Assembly: GCF_000382425.1 (NCBI RefSeq)
Contig: NZ_KB908305.1
Coordinates: forward strand, 1 to 64,000
Reading direction: 5' to 3'
DNA length: 64,000 nucleotides
Origin: Empedobacter brevis NBRC 14943 = ATCC 43319
Lineage (GTDB): Bacteria > Bacteroidota > Bacteroidia > Flavobacteriales > Weeksellaceae
Position 1 is the stretch's first letter, and the number at the start of each line of letters is the position of its first letter. Below the pieces are notes generated by a model. It made no database searches and was not told the DNA's origin. It saw nothing but the letters and a program-made list of their open reading frames with translations. Shown in pieces: positions 25,842-35,267 of the stretch. A program made the translations under genes and the position numbers.

Positions 25842-27110
25842 ATGAAAAAGATTTCATACCTATTAAGTGTAATTGGATTAGGAGTTTTTGCACAAGCACA
25901 GGAAACTACTGAAACAGTTAACAATGATTACAACAAGTGGTCTATTGAAGCACAAGCTGGTGCTAATAAAGCCACTGCTCCATTCACAAATGGATACTAC
26001 AATGAGACTCCAAGTTTTTATAACGCAAACTTTGGTGTTCGTTACATGTTTAACAACAAATTCGGTCTAAAACTATCTGGTGGATATGATCGTTTGAAAG
26101 AAGGAGAAGGTTCTAAACATTTTAGATCTAATTTCTATCGTGTAGATTTATCAGGAGTAGCGAACTTAGGTCGTATGATGAATTTTGAAACTTGGACTAA
26201 CACTATTGGTTTATTAGCTCATGGTGGTGTTGGTTATGGGTTTATGAATAACGATGCTACAAAAGGAGATTCAGCTGGTTTATTAGATGATAACGACGAA
26301 ATGGGATTGATCTCTTTAGGTCTAACACCACAAGTTAAGTTAACAAATAGACTTGTGTTAACTGGTGATTTATCTTACACAAAAACAATCCGCCAAAACA
26401 CAGCTTGGGACGGACAGTCTTCAGATCCTTCAGCTAGAAGAGGTTTTGACGGTTCTTTATGGAATGCGACATTAGGGTTAACATTTTACTTAGGTAAAAA
26501 TGAAAAACACGCCGACTGGGTTTACGAGCCAACACGTTCTGACTTAGAAGATCGTATCGCTAATATTGAACAAATGTTAAAAGATTCAGACGGAGATGGT
26601 GTTGCTGATTATTTAGATCAAGAACCAGATTCAGCTCCAGGGGCAGTTGTTGACACTAAAGGTGTTACTATTGACCACAATGGAAATGGAATTCCTGATA
26701 ACATCGAAGAATACATCAAACAAAATGCAGGAGGAAACACAACTATTGTTAACGATGCTGATTTCTTAGAACAAATGATTAATTCTGGAATTATCAATGT
26801 ATACTTCGATTACAATTCTGATAAACCATACCAACAATCAGTTGGAGGGATCAAATTTGTATCTGAATTCTTAAAAGCGAAACCAAACGCTCAAATTGAT
26901 ATTTTAGGTTTTGCTGATCCAGTAGGAGGTGATGCTTTCAATAAAGACTTATCTCGTAGAAGAGCAGAAAACGTTAAAGCAATTTTAGTTAGTCAAGGAG
27001 CGAACGCATCTCAATTAACAACAATCGGTGAAGGTGAAGACAAAGAATTCAAAAATTCTCAAGTTTCTTCTCATCAATTAGCTAGACGAGTTGTTTTCAG
27101 AGTAAAATAA
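25842..27110 (+). CDS. OmpA family outer-membrane protein
   Basis: This 422-residue protein has a signal peptide (to FAQAQ), an N-terminal beta-barrel domain (to about residue 220), thrombospondin-3-like Ca-binding repeats (DSDGDGVADYLDQEPDS, DHNGNGIPDNIEEY) and a C-terminal OmpA peptidoglycan-binding domain (INVYFDYNSDKPYQQS...DILGFADPVGGDAFNKDLSRRRAENVKAIL). This is the usual abundant OmpA-like protein of Flavobacteriia, linking outer membrane and cell wall. It is a single-gene unit. Confidence 0.92.
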   Translation: MKKISYLLSVIGLGVFAQAQETTETVNNDYNKWSIEAQAGANKATAPFTNGYYNETPSFYNANFGVRYMFNNKFGLKLSGGYDRLKEGEGSKHFRSNFYRVDLSGVANLGRMMNFETWTNTIGLLAHGGVGYGFMNNDATKGDSAGLLDDNDEMGLISLGLTPQVKLTNRLVLTGDLSYTKTIRQNTAWDGQSSDPSARRGFDGSLWNATLGLTFYLGKNEKHADWVYEPTRSDLEDRIANIEQMLKDSDGDGVADYLDQEPDSAPGAVVDTKGVTIDHNGNGIPDNIEEYIKQNAGGNTTIVNDADFLEQMINSGIINVYFDYNSDKPYQQSVGGIKFVSEFLKAKPNAQIDILGFADPVGGDAFNKDLSRRRAENVKAILVSQGANASQLTTIGEGEDKEFKNSQVSSHQLARRVVFRVK

Positions 27111-27136
27111 TAATTATTCTAAAATAGAATTACTAG

Positions 27137-27187
27137 TCAGGGATAGATTTTTCCAATTTTGGAGTGGTCTATTCCTGATTTTTTTTT
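27137..27187 (+). terminator. Terminator after the OmpA gene
   Basis: TCAGGGATAGA pairs with TCTATTCCTGA (one internal mismatch) over a long loop and ends in a run of nine T. Confidence 0.7.
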
Positions 27188-27217
27188 AACTTTACCGTTA
27201 CTTAAATTACTATAATA

Positions 27218-29158
27218 TTGAACCCTTTTAGCCAACACTTTAATACTCCTAGATGGGTAGTATTGGTGATAGATATAATAATTGTTTTTCTAAGTTATAT
27301 CATAAGTAATTTTATTTTGAATAGTTTTCTAAATACGTTTAGTGTTGAAAAACTTGTTTATAAATTACCATTCATAACATTAGTTTACTTCTTCTGTTTT
27401 ATATATTTTAAGACATATAAAGGAGTTGTAAGGAAAACAGGCTTAAAAGATGCTGAAAATGTATTTGTATCTAACACAACAGCTTTTCTTATACTTTTTT
27501 TTATTTCTTTTATCTATAGGCAATTTTTAGAACATAATTTATCAAGTTCGTCAGCATTGTCTTCAACTTTCAGAATGTCATATTCTGTAATATTTGTTCA
27601 TCTTTTTATTTCTACAGTCGCTATGGTTATAGCAAGGCTGTATTATAAATGGATTTATGATTACTTTTTTTCTAAAAATAAAGTAGCTCAAAAGATATTA
27701 ATTTATGGAGCAGGGGATTCTGGATTAATTACAAGAAACATTCTCCAAAACGATACTCAACATAATTATAAAGTTATAGGATTTATTGACGATAACCAAT
27801 CCAAGATAGGTACATTTATTGATGGTGTTAAAATTTATTCCATTCATGACATTGATGATAAATTTATTGACAGAAACGATATCTCAGAAATTATTATCTC
27901 GATTCAAAACATCAAGACAAATCAAATGCTTCATCTTTCTAAATCTTTGGAAGATTTAAATGTGAACATAAAAATAATTCCTCCAATATCAAATTGGATT
28001 GACGGAACTTATAAACCAAATCAAATCAAACAATTAAAGATTGAGGATTTATTAGGAAGAGAGTCTATAAAGTTGAAGAATCCTATCATTAATGAAAATA
28101 TTAAAGGAAAAAGAATCTTAGTCACTGGAGCTGCCGGATCTATAGGAAGCGAAATTTCTAAACAAATTGCAATAATGGATTTTGATCAATTAATTTTAAT
28201 TGACCAGGCTGAGTCTGCTCTTTATGATGTACAACAGTCTCTTAAAAATGAAATTTCAGAAGAAAAACAAAAAAGAATAGACTATATCGTTTCAAGCGTG
28301 AGAGATCATAACCGAATGCTAAGTCTATTTGATAAATATCATCCACAAGTCATATTTCATGCAGCGGCTTACAAACATGTTCCGTTAATGGAAAAATTCC
28401 CTTACGAGGCCATTAATACAAACATCTGTGGAACAAAAATAATTGCAGATTTAGCAAATGAATTTGATGCTGAAAAATTTGTAATGGTTTCAACAGACAA
28501 AGCTGTTAACCCTACAAATGTAATGGGTGCCACAAAGCGGGCAGCGGAAATCTATGTAAACTGTATTAACGAAATATCTAAAACAAATTATATTGTTACT
28601 CGTTTTGGTAACGTATTAGGATCCAATGGATCTGTAATTCCTCTTTTTAAAAGACAATTAGAAAACGGAGGTCCGTTAACTGTTACGCATCCGGATATAA
28701 CTCGTTTCTTTATGACCATTCCTGAAGCATGTCAACTTGTATTAGAAGCTGCTATAATGGGAAAAGGAGGTGAAATCTTTGTATTTGACATGGGAGAATC
28801 AATGAAAATTATTGACCTTGCAAAAAGAATGATCAGATTGAGCGGCTATAAATATCCTGAAGAAATTGATATTAAAATTGTAGGTTTACGCCCTGGAGAA
28901 AAAATTTACGAAGAATTATTAGCAAATGATGAAAACACCGTAAAGACTCATCATGAAAAAATCATGATTGCTAAAGTCAATACATATAAATGCAAAGACA
29001 ATAAAAAATTAATTGAAGAATTATGTTTAATGTCATCAACTATAGAAAAGCATGAGCAAGTCATGAACTTAGTTGCCAAAATAAAAGAAATTGTACCAGA
29101 ATTTATTTCTCAAAACTCTGAGTTTGAGAAGCTTGATAATATAACTTATGAAAAATAG
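27218..29158 (+). CDS. Nucleoside-diphosphate-sugar epimerase/dehydratase (CapD/WbpM-like)
   Basis: This 646-residue inner-membrane protein has four TM helices at the N-terminus (to about residue 155), a CoA-binding-like domain (ILIYGAGDSGLITRNIL), and an SDR domain (RILVTGAAGSIGSEISKQI, AAAYKHVPLMEKFPYEA, STDKAVNPTNVMGATKRAAE). It should make a 4-keto-6-deoxy sugar nucleotide for surface polysaccharide. The start is TTG 27218, since the family begins with NTPRWVV-like sequence and no ATG lies near. It overlaps the next gene by 11 nt. Confidence 0.9.
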   Translation: MNPFSQHFNTPRWVVLVIDIIIVFLSYIISNFILNSFLNTFSVEKLVYKLPFITLVYFFCFIYFKTYKGVVRKTGLKDAENVFVSNTTAFLILFFISFIYRQFLEHNLSSSSALSSTFRMSYSVIFVHLFISTVAMVIARLYYKWIYDYFFSKNKVAQKILIYGAGDSGLITRNILQNDTQHNYKVIGFIDDNQSKIGTFIDGVKIYSIHDIDDKFIDRNDISEIIISIQNIKTNQMLHLSKSLEDLNVNIKIIPPISNWIDGTYKPNQIKQLKIEDLLGRESIKLKNPIINENIKGKRILVTGAAGSIGSEISKQIAIMDFDQLILIDQAESALYDVQQSLKNEISEEKQKRIDYIVSSVRDHNRMLSLFDKYHPQVIFHAAAYKHVPLMEKFPYEAINTNICGTKIIADLANEFDAEKFVMVSTDKAVNPTNVMGATKRAAEIYVNCINEISKTNYIVTRFGNVLGSNGSVIPLFKRQLENGGPLTVTHPDITRFFMTIPEACQLVLEAAIMGKGGEIFVFDMGESMKIIDLAKRMIRLSGYKYPEEIDIKIVGLRPGEKIYEELLANDENTVKTHHEKIMIAKVNTYKCKDNKKLIEELCLMSSTIEKHEQVMNLVAKIKEIVPEFISQNSEFEKLDNITYEK

Positions 29159-29912
29159 AATTTTCCAATTTTTATGTATTATTTCTTTACTTGCAATCAC
29201 AGCCTGTGGTTCCAGAAAAGAAATCGTTTATTTTCAAAACCAAGAACAATTAACAACCAGCTTTGAGCAGTATATACCCAAAATACAGCCTACTGATCAA
29301 TTAGCAATTGTTATTTCTGCTGCTGATGTAGCTGCTGCCGCTCCATTTAATCAATTAAGTACGATACAAACCACAGCGAACAGTAATACCCTTTCTCCAT
29401 ATAGTCCAACTTATACCGTTGATGAACATGGAAATATTAATTTACCTATGGTGGGAAGTATAAAATTAGCCGGGTTGACAAGAAGCCAAGCAATAGAAAC
29501 TATAAAAGAAAAAGTAAGTAAGTATGTTGTTAACCCTGGAGTTAACGTAAATTTTGTAAACTTTAGAATTAGTGTATTGGGAGAAGTCACTCGTCCTGGT
29601 AGCTTTATTGTTCCGACTGAAAGAATCACACTTTTAGACGCCTTAGGAATGGCAGGAGATTTAACCATTAAAGGAAAACGGGAAAATGTTACAGTAATTA
29701 GAGAAAGTAACGGGGTGAAAGAACGTCACATGGTTGATTTAACATCAGAATCTGCTTTAAATTCTCCTGTATACTATTTGGCACAAAATGATGTTGTTTA
29801 TGTTGAGCCGAATTCCGCGCAAGTAGCAGCTTCAAAGTTTACACCCAACTACACATTATGGATTTCGATGGCTGGTGTAATTATTTCTGTAATTTCTGTT
29901 TTAACAAGGTAA
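29148..29912 (+). CDS. Polysaccharide export lipoprotein (Wza-like)
   Basis: This 254-residue protein has lipobox ITACGSR (Cys about residue 21), a polysaccharide export (PES) domain (IQPTDQLAIVISAAD...YTVDEHGNINLPMVGSIKLAGLTRSQAIETIKEKV) and SLBB-like strands (ISVLGEVTRPGSFIVPTERITLLDALGMAG). A C-terminal TM segment (WISMAGVIISVISVLT) is seen. It should form the outer-membrane pore for the exported polysaccharide. Confidence 0.92.
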   Translation: MKNRIFQFLCIISLLAITACGSRKEIVYFQNQEQLTTSFEQYIPKIQPTDQLAIVISAADVAAAAPFNQLSTIQTTANSNTLSPYSPTYTVDEHGNINLPMVGSIKLAGLTRSQAIETIKEKVSKYVVNPGVNVNFVNFRISVLGEVTRPGSFIVPTERITLLDALGMAGDLTIKGKRENVTVIRESNGVKERHMVDLTSESALNSPVYYLAQNDVVYVEPNSAQVAASKFTPNYTLWISMAGVIISVISVLTR

Positions 29913-29913
29913 A

Positions 29914-32301
29914 ATGAATCAAAAATATAATTCTATAAAAAATAACACTTCATTTGAAGAAGAGGAAGAAAGTATTAATCTAAGACAAGTACTAGAGCAA
30001 TATTTATATTATTGGAAATGGTTTGTATTAGGTTTAATCATTGCAATCATCGGGGCCTTATTTTATTTAAAATATACACAAAAACAGTATCAGGTTTCTG
30101 CTAAAATTTTATTAAATGAAAAAGAATCAGCTGCTGGTGAATTGGCTGGTTTAGCTGATGCTGCAACCATGTTTGGAACAAGTGCTAACTCTGAAGTTGG
30201 TGATCAAATTGAAGTTCTAAAATCAAGAAGACTTATCTCTAAAGTTGTTGAACAAAACAACTTGAATATTCGTTATTTTAGCGTTGGACGTATTGCAGAA
30301 TTAGAAACAACTGCCAGTAACTCGCCAATTAAAATTTTATTTTTAAATGAAGCTGATAAACTTAATGAAGAATTAAATGAAGAGCTGAATATAAAAATAG
30401 AGTCAACAACAAAGTTTAGTTTAACTAACCATAAAACCAAAGAAACACAAGCCTACTCTTTTGGACAGAAAATAAAAACTCCTTTTGGAGATATTGTGAT
30501 TAGTCCGAATAAAAATATATCTAAAAGTATAGATGCTGAGTATTTAATCAAATTAAATTCTTTAAACTCTACAGTAACTTACTATCAAAATAAAATTTTG
30601 ATCGAACCAAATAGTGACAAAAATTCTAAAATTGTTAACTTCAATTTAGTCGGTACTGTTCCTGAAATTTCAAAACAGTTTATCAATGATTTGATTAAAC
30701 AATATAATTTAGATCTTGTCACAGATAATAATAAATTGACGGAAGCAACATCTAAATTTATTGATTCCAGGTTAGCCATAGTTACAGGAGATCTTCAAGG
30801 GGTAGATAAAGATTTAGAAAGATATAAACAAAGTAATGATATTACAGATGTCACTTCTGAAGCGAATATTTTTCTACAAAATGCCTCTGAAAATGAGAAA
30901 AAATTATTAGAATCTTCAACTCAACTTCAGTTAGTTGACTACATGAACTCTGCTTTGAGTTCTAATAAATCTGATCTTTTACCTACTAATATCGGATTAC
31001 AAGATCAAACCATCGCATCGCAAATTGCTTCTTACAATGAACTGGTTTTAACAAAAGATGATATGTTAAAATCTGTAACGAACGAACACCCAAATGTGGT
31101 AAAACTTCAAGAGCAGATCAGCGATATCAAGAGAAACTTAAAAAATAGTTTGCGTTTATACAGAAATAACACACAAACGTCTTTAAGTTCTATCCAAAAC
31201 AAACAAAATCAAATAAGAAGCAGAATCCAAAAAGTACCTAGTCAGGAGCGTGGATTCAGGGACATCTCAAGACAACAACAAATTGTTGAAGCTTTGTATT
31301 TGTTCTTATTGCAAAAAAGAGAAGAAAATGAAATAAAGGCTGCTGCAACTCCGGAAAATATCAAAGTCATTGATTTTGCTTATGATTCAAAAATTCCTGT
31401 TTCACCTAAAAAGAATATCGTTCTATTAGGCGCAATGATTCTAGGGTTAGTTGTACCATTTGCCTTTATATACATCTATAAATTACTTAATAATAATGTC
31501 AATTCTAAAGAGGATGTAGAAAATGCTGTTGGCGCACCTATTGCAGGACAAGTACCAAAAAGTGATACTTCTATTATTGAACACAATGACAGCTCGAGTG
31601 TAGCTGAGGCATTTAGAATTCTTAGAACAAATATGAATTTTCTTCTTAAAAATTCTACAGATCCGCAATCAATTTACATTACATCAACAACAAGTGGAGA
31701 GGGTAAAACATTTATTTCAACGAATTTAGCTCAAATCTTGACAATGTCCGGTAAATCAGTCTTGTTGATTGGTGCTGATATCAGAAGTCCAAAAGTATTA
31801 GATTATTTAGGTATTACAGATCAATATAGACACCAGTACGGTGTAACTGAATATTTGATTTCTAATGATATTAACATCAGTGATATCGTCATTAAAAATC
31901 CTGCCGATTATAAATTTGATGTTATCTACTCTGGTCAAATTGCTCCAAACCCATCAGAATTACTCATGAATGGACGTTTTGAAGATATTATCAAATATGG
32001 TAAGGAAAATTATGATTATGTCTTGGTTGATACTGCTCCTGTGAGTTTGGTTACAGATACTTTATTAATTTCTAAGAGTGCAGATATTACCATGTATGTC
32101 GTTCGTGCAAACTATTTAGATAAACGCATGTTAGCAATTCCTAGAGATTTATACCAGGAAGATCGCCTTCATAATATGACCATGGTTGTAAATGACGTAG
32201 ATTTTACAAAAGGCTACGGATATGGTTACGGATATGGTTACGGTTATGGGGAAAACCACAAAAATAATTCTTGGTTGAAAAACCTATTTAAGAAAAAATA
32301 A
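29914..32301 (+). CDS. Polysaccharide biosynthesis tyrosine autokinase (Wzc-like)
   Basis: This 795-residue fusion has a Wzz-type chain-length domain with two TM helices (about residues 36-52 and 495-515), a coiled-coil periplasmic part, and a cytoplasmic BY-kinase. Walker A is TSTTSGEGKTFISTNLA, Walker A' is VLLIGADIRSP and Walker B is YDYVLVDTAP. The C-terminus ends in a tyrosine cluster of alternating Gly-Tyr (about residues 769-780), the autophosphorylation tail. It starts 1 nt after wza-like. A terminator follows directly, so no glycosyltransferases are linked here. Confidence 0.93.
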   Translation: MNQKYNSIKNNTSFEEEEESINLRQVLEQYLYYWKWFVLGLIIAIIGALFYLKYTQKQYQVSAKILLNEKESAAGELAGLADAATMFGTSANSEVGDQIEVLKSRRLISKVVEQNNLNIRYFSVGRIAELETTASNSPIKILFLNEADKLNEELNEELNIKIESTTKFSLTNHKTKETQAYSFGQKIKTPFGDIVISPNKNISKSIDAEYLIKLNSLNSTVTYYQNKILIEPNSDKNSKIVNFNLVGTVPEISKQFINDLIKQYNLDLVTDNNKLTEATSKFIDSRLAIVTGDLQGVDKDLERYKQSNDITDVTSEANIFLQNASENEKKLLESSTQLQLVDYMNSALSSNKSDLLPTNIGLQDQTIASQIASYNELVLTKDDMLKSVTNEHPNVVKLQEQISDIKRNLKNSLRLYRNNTQTSLSSIQNKQNQIRSRIQKVPSQERGFRDISRQQQIVEALYLFLLQKREENEIKAAATPENIKVIDFAYDSKIPVSPKKNIVLLGAMILGLVVPFAFIYIYKLLNNNVNSKEDVENAVGAPIAGQVPKSDTSIIEHNDSSSVAEAFRILRTNMNFLLKNSTDPQSIYITSTTSGEGKTFISTNLAQILTMSGKSVLLIGADIRSPKVLDYLGITDQYRHQYGVTEYLISNDINISDIVIKNPADYKFDVIYSGQIAPNPSELLMNGRFEDIIKYGKENYDYVLVDTAPVSLVTDTLLISKSADITMYVVRANYLDKRMLAIPRDLYQEDRLHNMTMVVNDVDFTKGYGYGYGYGYGYGENHKNNSWLKNLFKKK

Positions 32302-32307
32302 ATTCAA

Positions 32308-32343
32308 TAAAAAAAGCCATTTCATGATGAAATGGCTTTTTTT
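32308..32343 (+). terminator. Terminator between wzc-like gene and spoU
   Basis: AAAAAGCCATTTCAT and ATGAAATGGCTTTTT form a long perfect stem that serves both convergent genes. Confidence 0.85.
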
Positions 32344-32356
32344 ATTTTAAGATTTA

Positions 32357-33130
32357 CTATTGTCTTTGTCTCACTGCTTCGTATACACAAATTGCAGCTG
32401 CATTACTTACATTTAGCGAATCGACAAAACCTAGCATTGGTATTTTGATTAATGAATCTGAATGATCTGCCCAAAAGTCTGAAAGCCCTGTCGCTTCTGT
32501 TCCTAAAACAATCGCAGATGATTGGTTAAAATCCGTTTCATATAAACTTTTCGTTTCTTCTCTTAAAAAAGTCGAAACGACCTGTATATGATTTGACTGT
32601 AAAAAAGCTAAAACAGCCTCTTTATTTGCTGAAGCAATTTGATTCGTAAACAACGTACCAACCGAAGAACGAATTACATTAGGATTAAAGAAATCCACGG
32701 TTTCATCACAAACAATAACAGCATCTACTTTAGCTCCATCCCCTGTTCGTAAAACCGCACCAAGATTCCCCGGTTTTTCAACAGCTTCCAATATAACTAT
32801 CAACGGCTTTTCTGGTAATTGCAAATCTGCAAGTGAAGAAGATTTAGTTTTATAAACACCTACAATTCCACCAGTTGATTTTCTGTAAGCTAATTTCTCA
32901 AAAACTTGTTTTGTAATTGTAAAGATTTTAGCCTGATCAAAATCAATCGATTTGATGTAAATATCTTCACAGATATAAATCTCGACCGCTTCATAACCAC
33001 CTTTTACCGCCAATTCATTTTCTTGTGTTCCCTCCACAATAAACAAATTTTGGCTTTTGCGTTCTCTCGATTTTTCCTGCAGTTTCAGCAAGTTTTTAAT
33101 CCTTGGATTTTGAAGACTTTCTATTAACAT
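32357..33130 (-). CDS. TrmH/SpoU family RNA 2'-O-methyltransferase
   Basis: This 257-residue SPOUT methylase has an N-terminal RNA-binding part (SLQNPRIKNLLKLQEKSRERKSQNLFIVEG) and SpoU motifs VILEAVEKPGNLGAVLRTGDGAK, IVLGTEATGLS and IPMLGFVDSLNVSNAAAI. It methylates an rRNA or tRNA ribose; the exact target cannot be assigned. It is monocistronic. Confidence 0.92.
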   Translation of the reverse strand: MLIESLQNPRIKNLLKLQEKSRERKSQNLFIVEGTQENELAVKGGYEAVEIYICEDIYIKSIDFDQAKIFTITKQVFEKLAYRKSTGGIVGVYKTKSSSLADLQLPEKPLIVILEAVEKPGNLGAVLRTGDGAKVDAVIVCDETVDFFNPNVIRSSVGTLFTNQIASANKEAVLAFLQSNHIQVVSTFLREETKSLYETDFNQSSAIVLGTEATGLSDFWADHSDSLIKIPMLGFVDSLNVSNAAAICVYEAVRQRQ

Positions 33131-33171
33131 CTTGCAAAATTAATCGAAATTCTTTGAAATAAACTTCAAAA

Positions 33172-33513
33172 CTATTTCATTGTTGCCAATTTTTTGCTGA
33201 CAACCTTTACCAATTCATATTTTACAGAAGATGCATCCGCTGGTGGATTTTCTACTTTCGATTTTTTTACTACAACTTTATACTCATATCCCGGTTCGTG
33301 CGTAAACCCGTCGATGTAATTATAGAAATATTGCCATTCTGCAGCATCACCTTCTTTCACCATCATACATTGCATTTTCCCTGCACCTGCCGAACATTCT
33401 CTCGTTTCCGGAGCAATTGTTAAAAGTTCCTCTCCTTGATTAGTAGTTTTAGTTGAGGCACAAGAAGTGAATAAACCTACTCCTAAAATGCTTGATAAGA
33501 TTATTTTTTTCAT
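33172..33513 (-). CDS. DUF4377 lipoprotein
   Basis: This 113-residue protein has lipobox FTSCAST. The domain pattern is that of DUF4377: APETRECSAGAGKMQCMMVKEG...WQYFYNYIDGFTHEPGYEYKVVV and NPPADASSVKYELVKVV. The two conserved Cys pairs and the GF-x-hEPGY motif are clear. Its function is unknown. It has no obvious operon partner. Confidence 0.85.
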   Translation of the reverse strand: MKKIILSSILGVGLFTSCASTKTTNQGEELLTIAPETRECSAGAGKMQCMMVKEGDAAEWQYFYNYIDGFTHEPGYEYKVVVKKSKVENPPADASSVKYELVKVVSKKLATMK

Positions 33514-33634
33514 AAAATTGAGTTTTCATTTTGAAAGACAAAGACTATACCAAAACCAAGATACTTCTCTATCTTCGGTTCATTTTTCAAATTTAACTTG
33601 ATTATAAATAATATAGCTACTTACATTTTTTTTG

Positions 33635-33642
33635 TACCTTTG
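33635..33642 (+). promoter_or_regulatory. -7 promoter box of the U32 peptidase gene
   Basis: TACCTTTG is a perfect match to TAnnTTTG, 23 nt before the ATG at 33666. Confidence 0.6.
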
Positions 33643-33665
33643 CACCTTAAAATCAGAATTTTCGT

Positions 33666-34958
33666 ATGACCAAAGATGGAAAAATGGAGTTGATGGCTCC
33701 TGCTGGGAATTTCGAATCGTTGCAAGCAGCTTTAGATAATGGAGCTGATTCTGTCTATTTCGGAGTCGAGCAGTTGAATATGCGTGCGAGAGCATCCATA
33801 AACTTTACAATGGACGATTTACCAGAAATCGTAAGACGTTGTGAAGAAAAAGGTGTGCGTTCTTACCTTACTTTAAATACAATTATATACGACCACGATT
33901 TATCTTTAATTAAAAACTTATTGGACAGAGCCAAAGAAGCTAACATTACAGCTGTTATCGCAATGGACCAATCTGTTATTGCATACGCAAGACAAATCGA
34001 TGTAGAAATTCATATTTCGACTCAAATTAATGTGACAAATATCGAAACAGTAAAATTTTATGCCATGTTTGCTGATACAATGGTACTGTCTCGTGAATTG
34101 AGTTTGAAGCAAGTGAAAAAGATTTGCGAACAAATTATCAAAGATGATGTTCGCGGACCAAGTGGAAATTTAGTTGAAATCGAAATTTTCGGTCACGGAG
34201 CTTTGTGTATGGCCGTTTCAGGAAAATGTTACCTGAGCCTGCACTCTCACAACTCTTCTGCAAATCGTGGTGCTTGCAAACAAAATTGCCGTAAAAAATA
34301 TACCGTTATCGATCAGGAATCCGGTTTCGAAATCGAATTAGATAATGAATACATGATGTCTCCAAAAGATTTATGTACTATGGAATTTTTGGATGAAGTT
34401 GTAGATGCAGGTGTTAAAGTATTGAAAATAGAAGGTCGCGGACGTTCTCCGGAATATGTCGCTACTGTTATTCGCTGTTACCGAGAAGCTATAGATTCTA
34501 TTGCCGACGGAACATATTCGAAAGAAAAAGTAGATTACTGGATGGGATTATTACAAACAGTTTACAACCGTGGTTTTTGGTCTGGTTATTATTTAGGTCA
34601 GAAATTGGGTGAATGGTCTGCTGTTCCAGGTTCTATGGCAACTCAGAAAAAAGTTTATATTGGAAAAGGAGTTCATTTCTTCCCAAAACCAAGTATTGGT
34701 CAATTTGTAATTGATGCATACGATTTAAAAGTTGGTGATTTAATTTTAGTAACAGGCCCAACAACTGGAGCCAAAGAAATGGTGGTGACAGAAATGATGG
34801 TTGAAGATGTAAAATCTGATACAGCTAAAAAAGGTGATTCGATTACAATTCCGATGGAATTTAGAATTCGCCCTTCTGATAAGTTATATAAATTAGTAAA
34901 AGTAGAAGAACCCGGAACACAACAAAATAGTGTTGAAGAAGGCGCTTATTCTCATTAA
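33666..34958 (+). CDS. Peptidase U32 family protein (TrhP/RlhA-like)
   Basis: This 430-residue protein has the U32 core MELMAPAGNFESLQAALDNGADSVYFGVEQLNMRARASINF and the Cys-rich motif GHGALCMAVSGKCYLSLHSHNSSANRGACKQNCRKKY, which would ligate an Fe-S cluster. Members act in prephenate-dependent tRNA or rRNA hydroxylation, not as proteases. The next gene, a ferredoxin 12 nt away, fits an electron supply. A start at the second Met (33684) is possible. Confidence 0.9.
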   Translation: MTKDGKMELMAPAGNFESLQAALDNGADSVYFGVEQLNMRARASINFTMDDLPEIVRRCEEKGVRSYLTLNTIIYDHDLSLIKNLLDRAKEANITAVIAMDQSVIAYARQIDVEIHISTQINVTNIETVKFYAMFADTMVLSRELSLKQVKKICEQIIKDDVRGPSGNLVEIEIFGHGALCMAVSGKCYLSLHSHNSSANRGACKQNCRKKYTVIDQESGFEIELDNEYMMSPKDLCTMEFLDEVVDAGVKVLKIEGRGRSPEYVATVIRCYREAIDSIADGTYSKEKVDYWMGLLQTVYNRGFWSGYYLGQKLGEWSAVPGSMATQKKVYIGKGVHFFPKPSIGQFVIDAYDLKVGDLILVTGPTTGAKEMVVTEMMVEDVKSDTAKKGDSITIPMEFRIRPSDKLYKLVKVEEPGTQQNSVEEGAYSH

Positions 34959-34970
34959 AAATAGTTATTC

Positions 34971-35201
34971 ATGGTCATTATTACGTTACAACGCGATAAA
35001 TGTATCGGATGCAACTATTGTTACGAGTTAGCACCAGAACGTTTCAGAATGTCAAAAAAAGATGGTAAATCTGTTTTATTAAAAGCGATTGATAAAAAAG
35101 GGTTTCACACCTTAAAAGATCCTGACCATACCATTGCAGAAAATTGTGAGCGTGCAGCCAAAGCTTGCCCTGTAAACATTATTACTGTAAAAGAGATATA
35201 G
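34971..35201 (+). CDS. Single [4Fe-4S] ferredoxin
   Basis: This 76-residue protein has CIGCNYCYELAP near the N-terminus and CERAAKACPVNII near the C-terminus, the four ligands of one [4Fe-4S] cluster. It is 12 nt from the U32 gene and shares its terminator. It probably supplies electrons to the U32 enzyme or stabilises its cluster. Confidence 0.85.
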   Translation: MVIITLQRDKCIGCNYCYELAPERFRMSKKDGKSVLLKAIDKKGFHTLKDPDHTIAENCERAAKACPVNIITVKEI

Positions 35202-35220
35202 ATTAAAACATCAACTCTAT

Positions 35221-35252
35221 AAAAAAGTCCGTCAAAATTGACGGACTTTTTT
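35221..35252 (+). terminator. Terminator after ferredoxin gene
   Basis: AAAAAAGTCCGTCAA and TTGACGGACTTTTTT form a perfect stem that can serve both strands. Confidence 0.85.
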
Positions 35253-35267
35253 ATAATTTAAATTATG

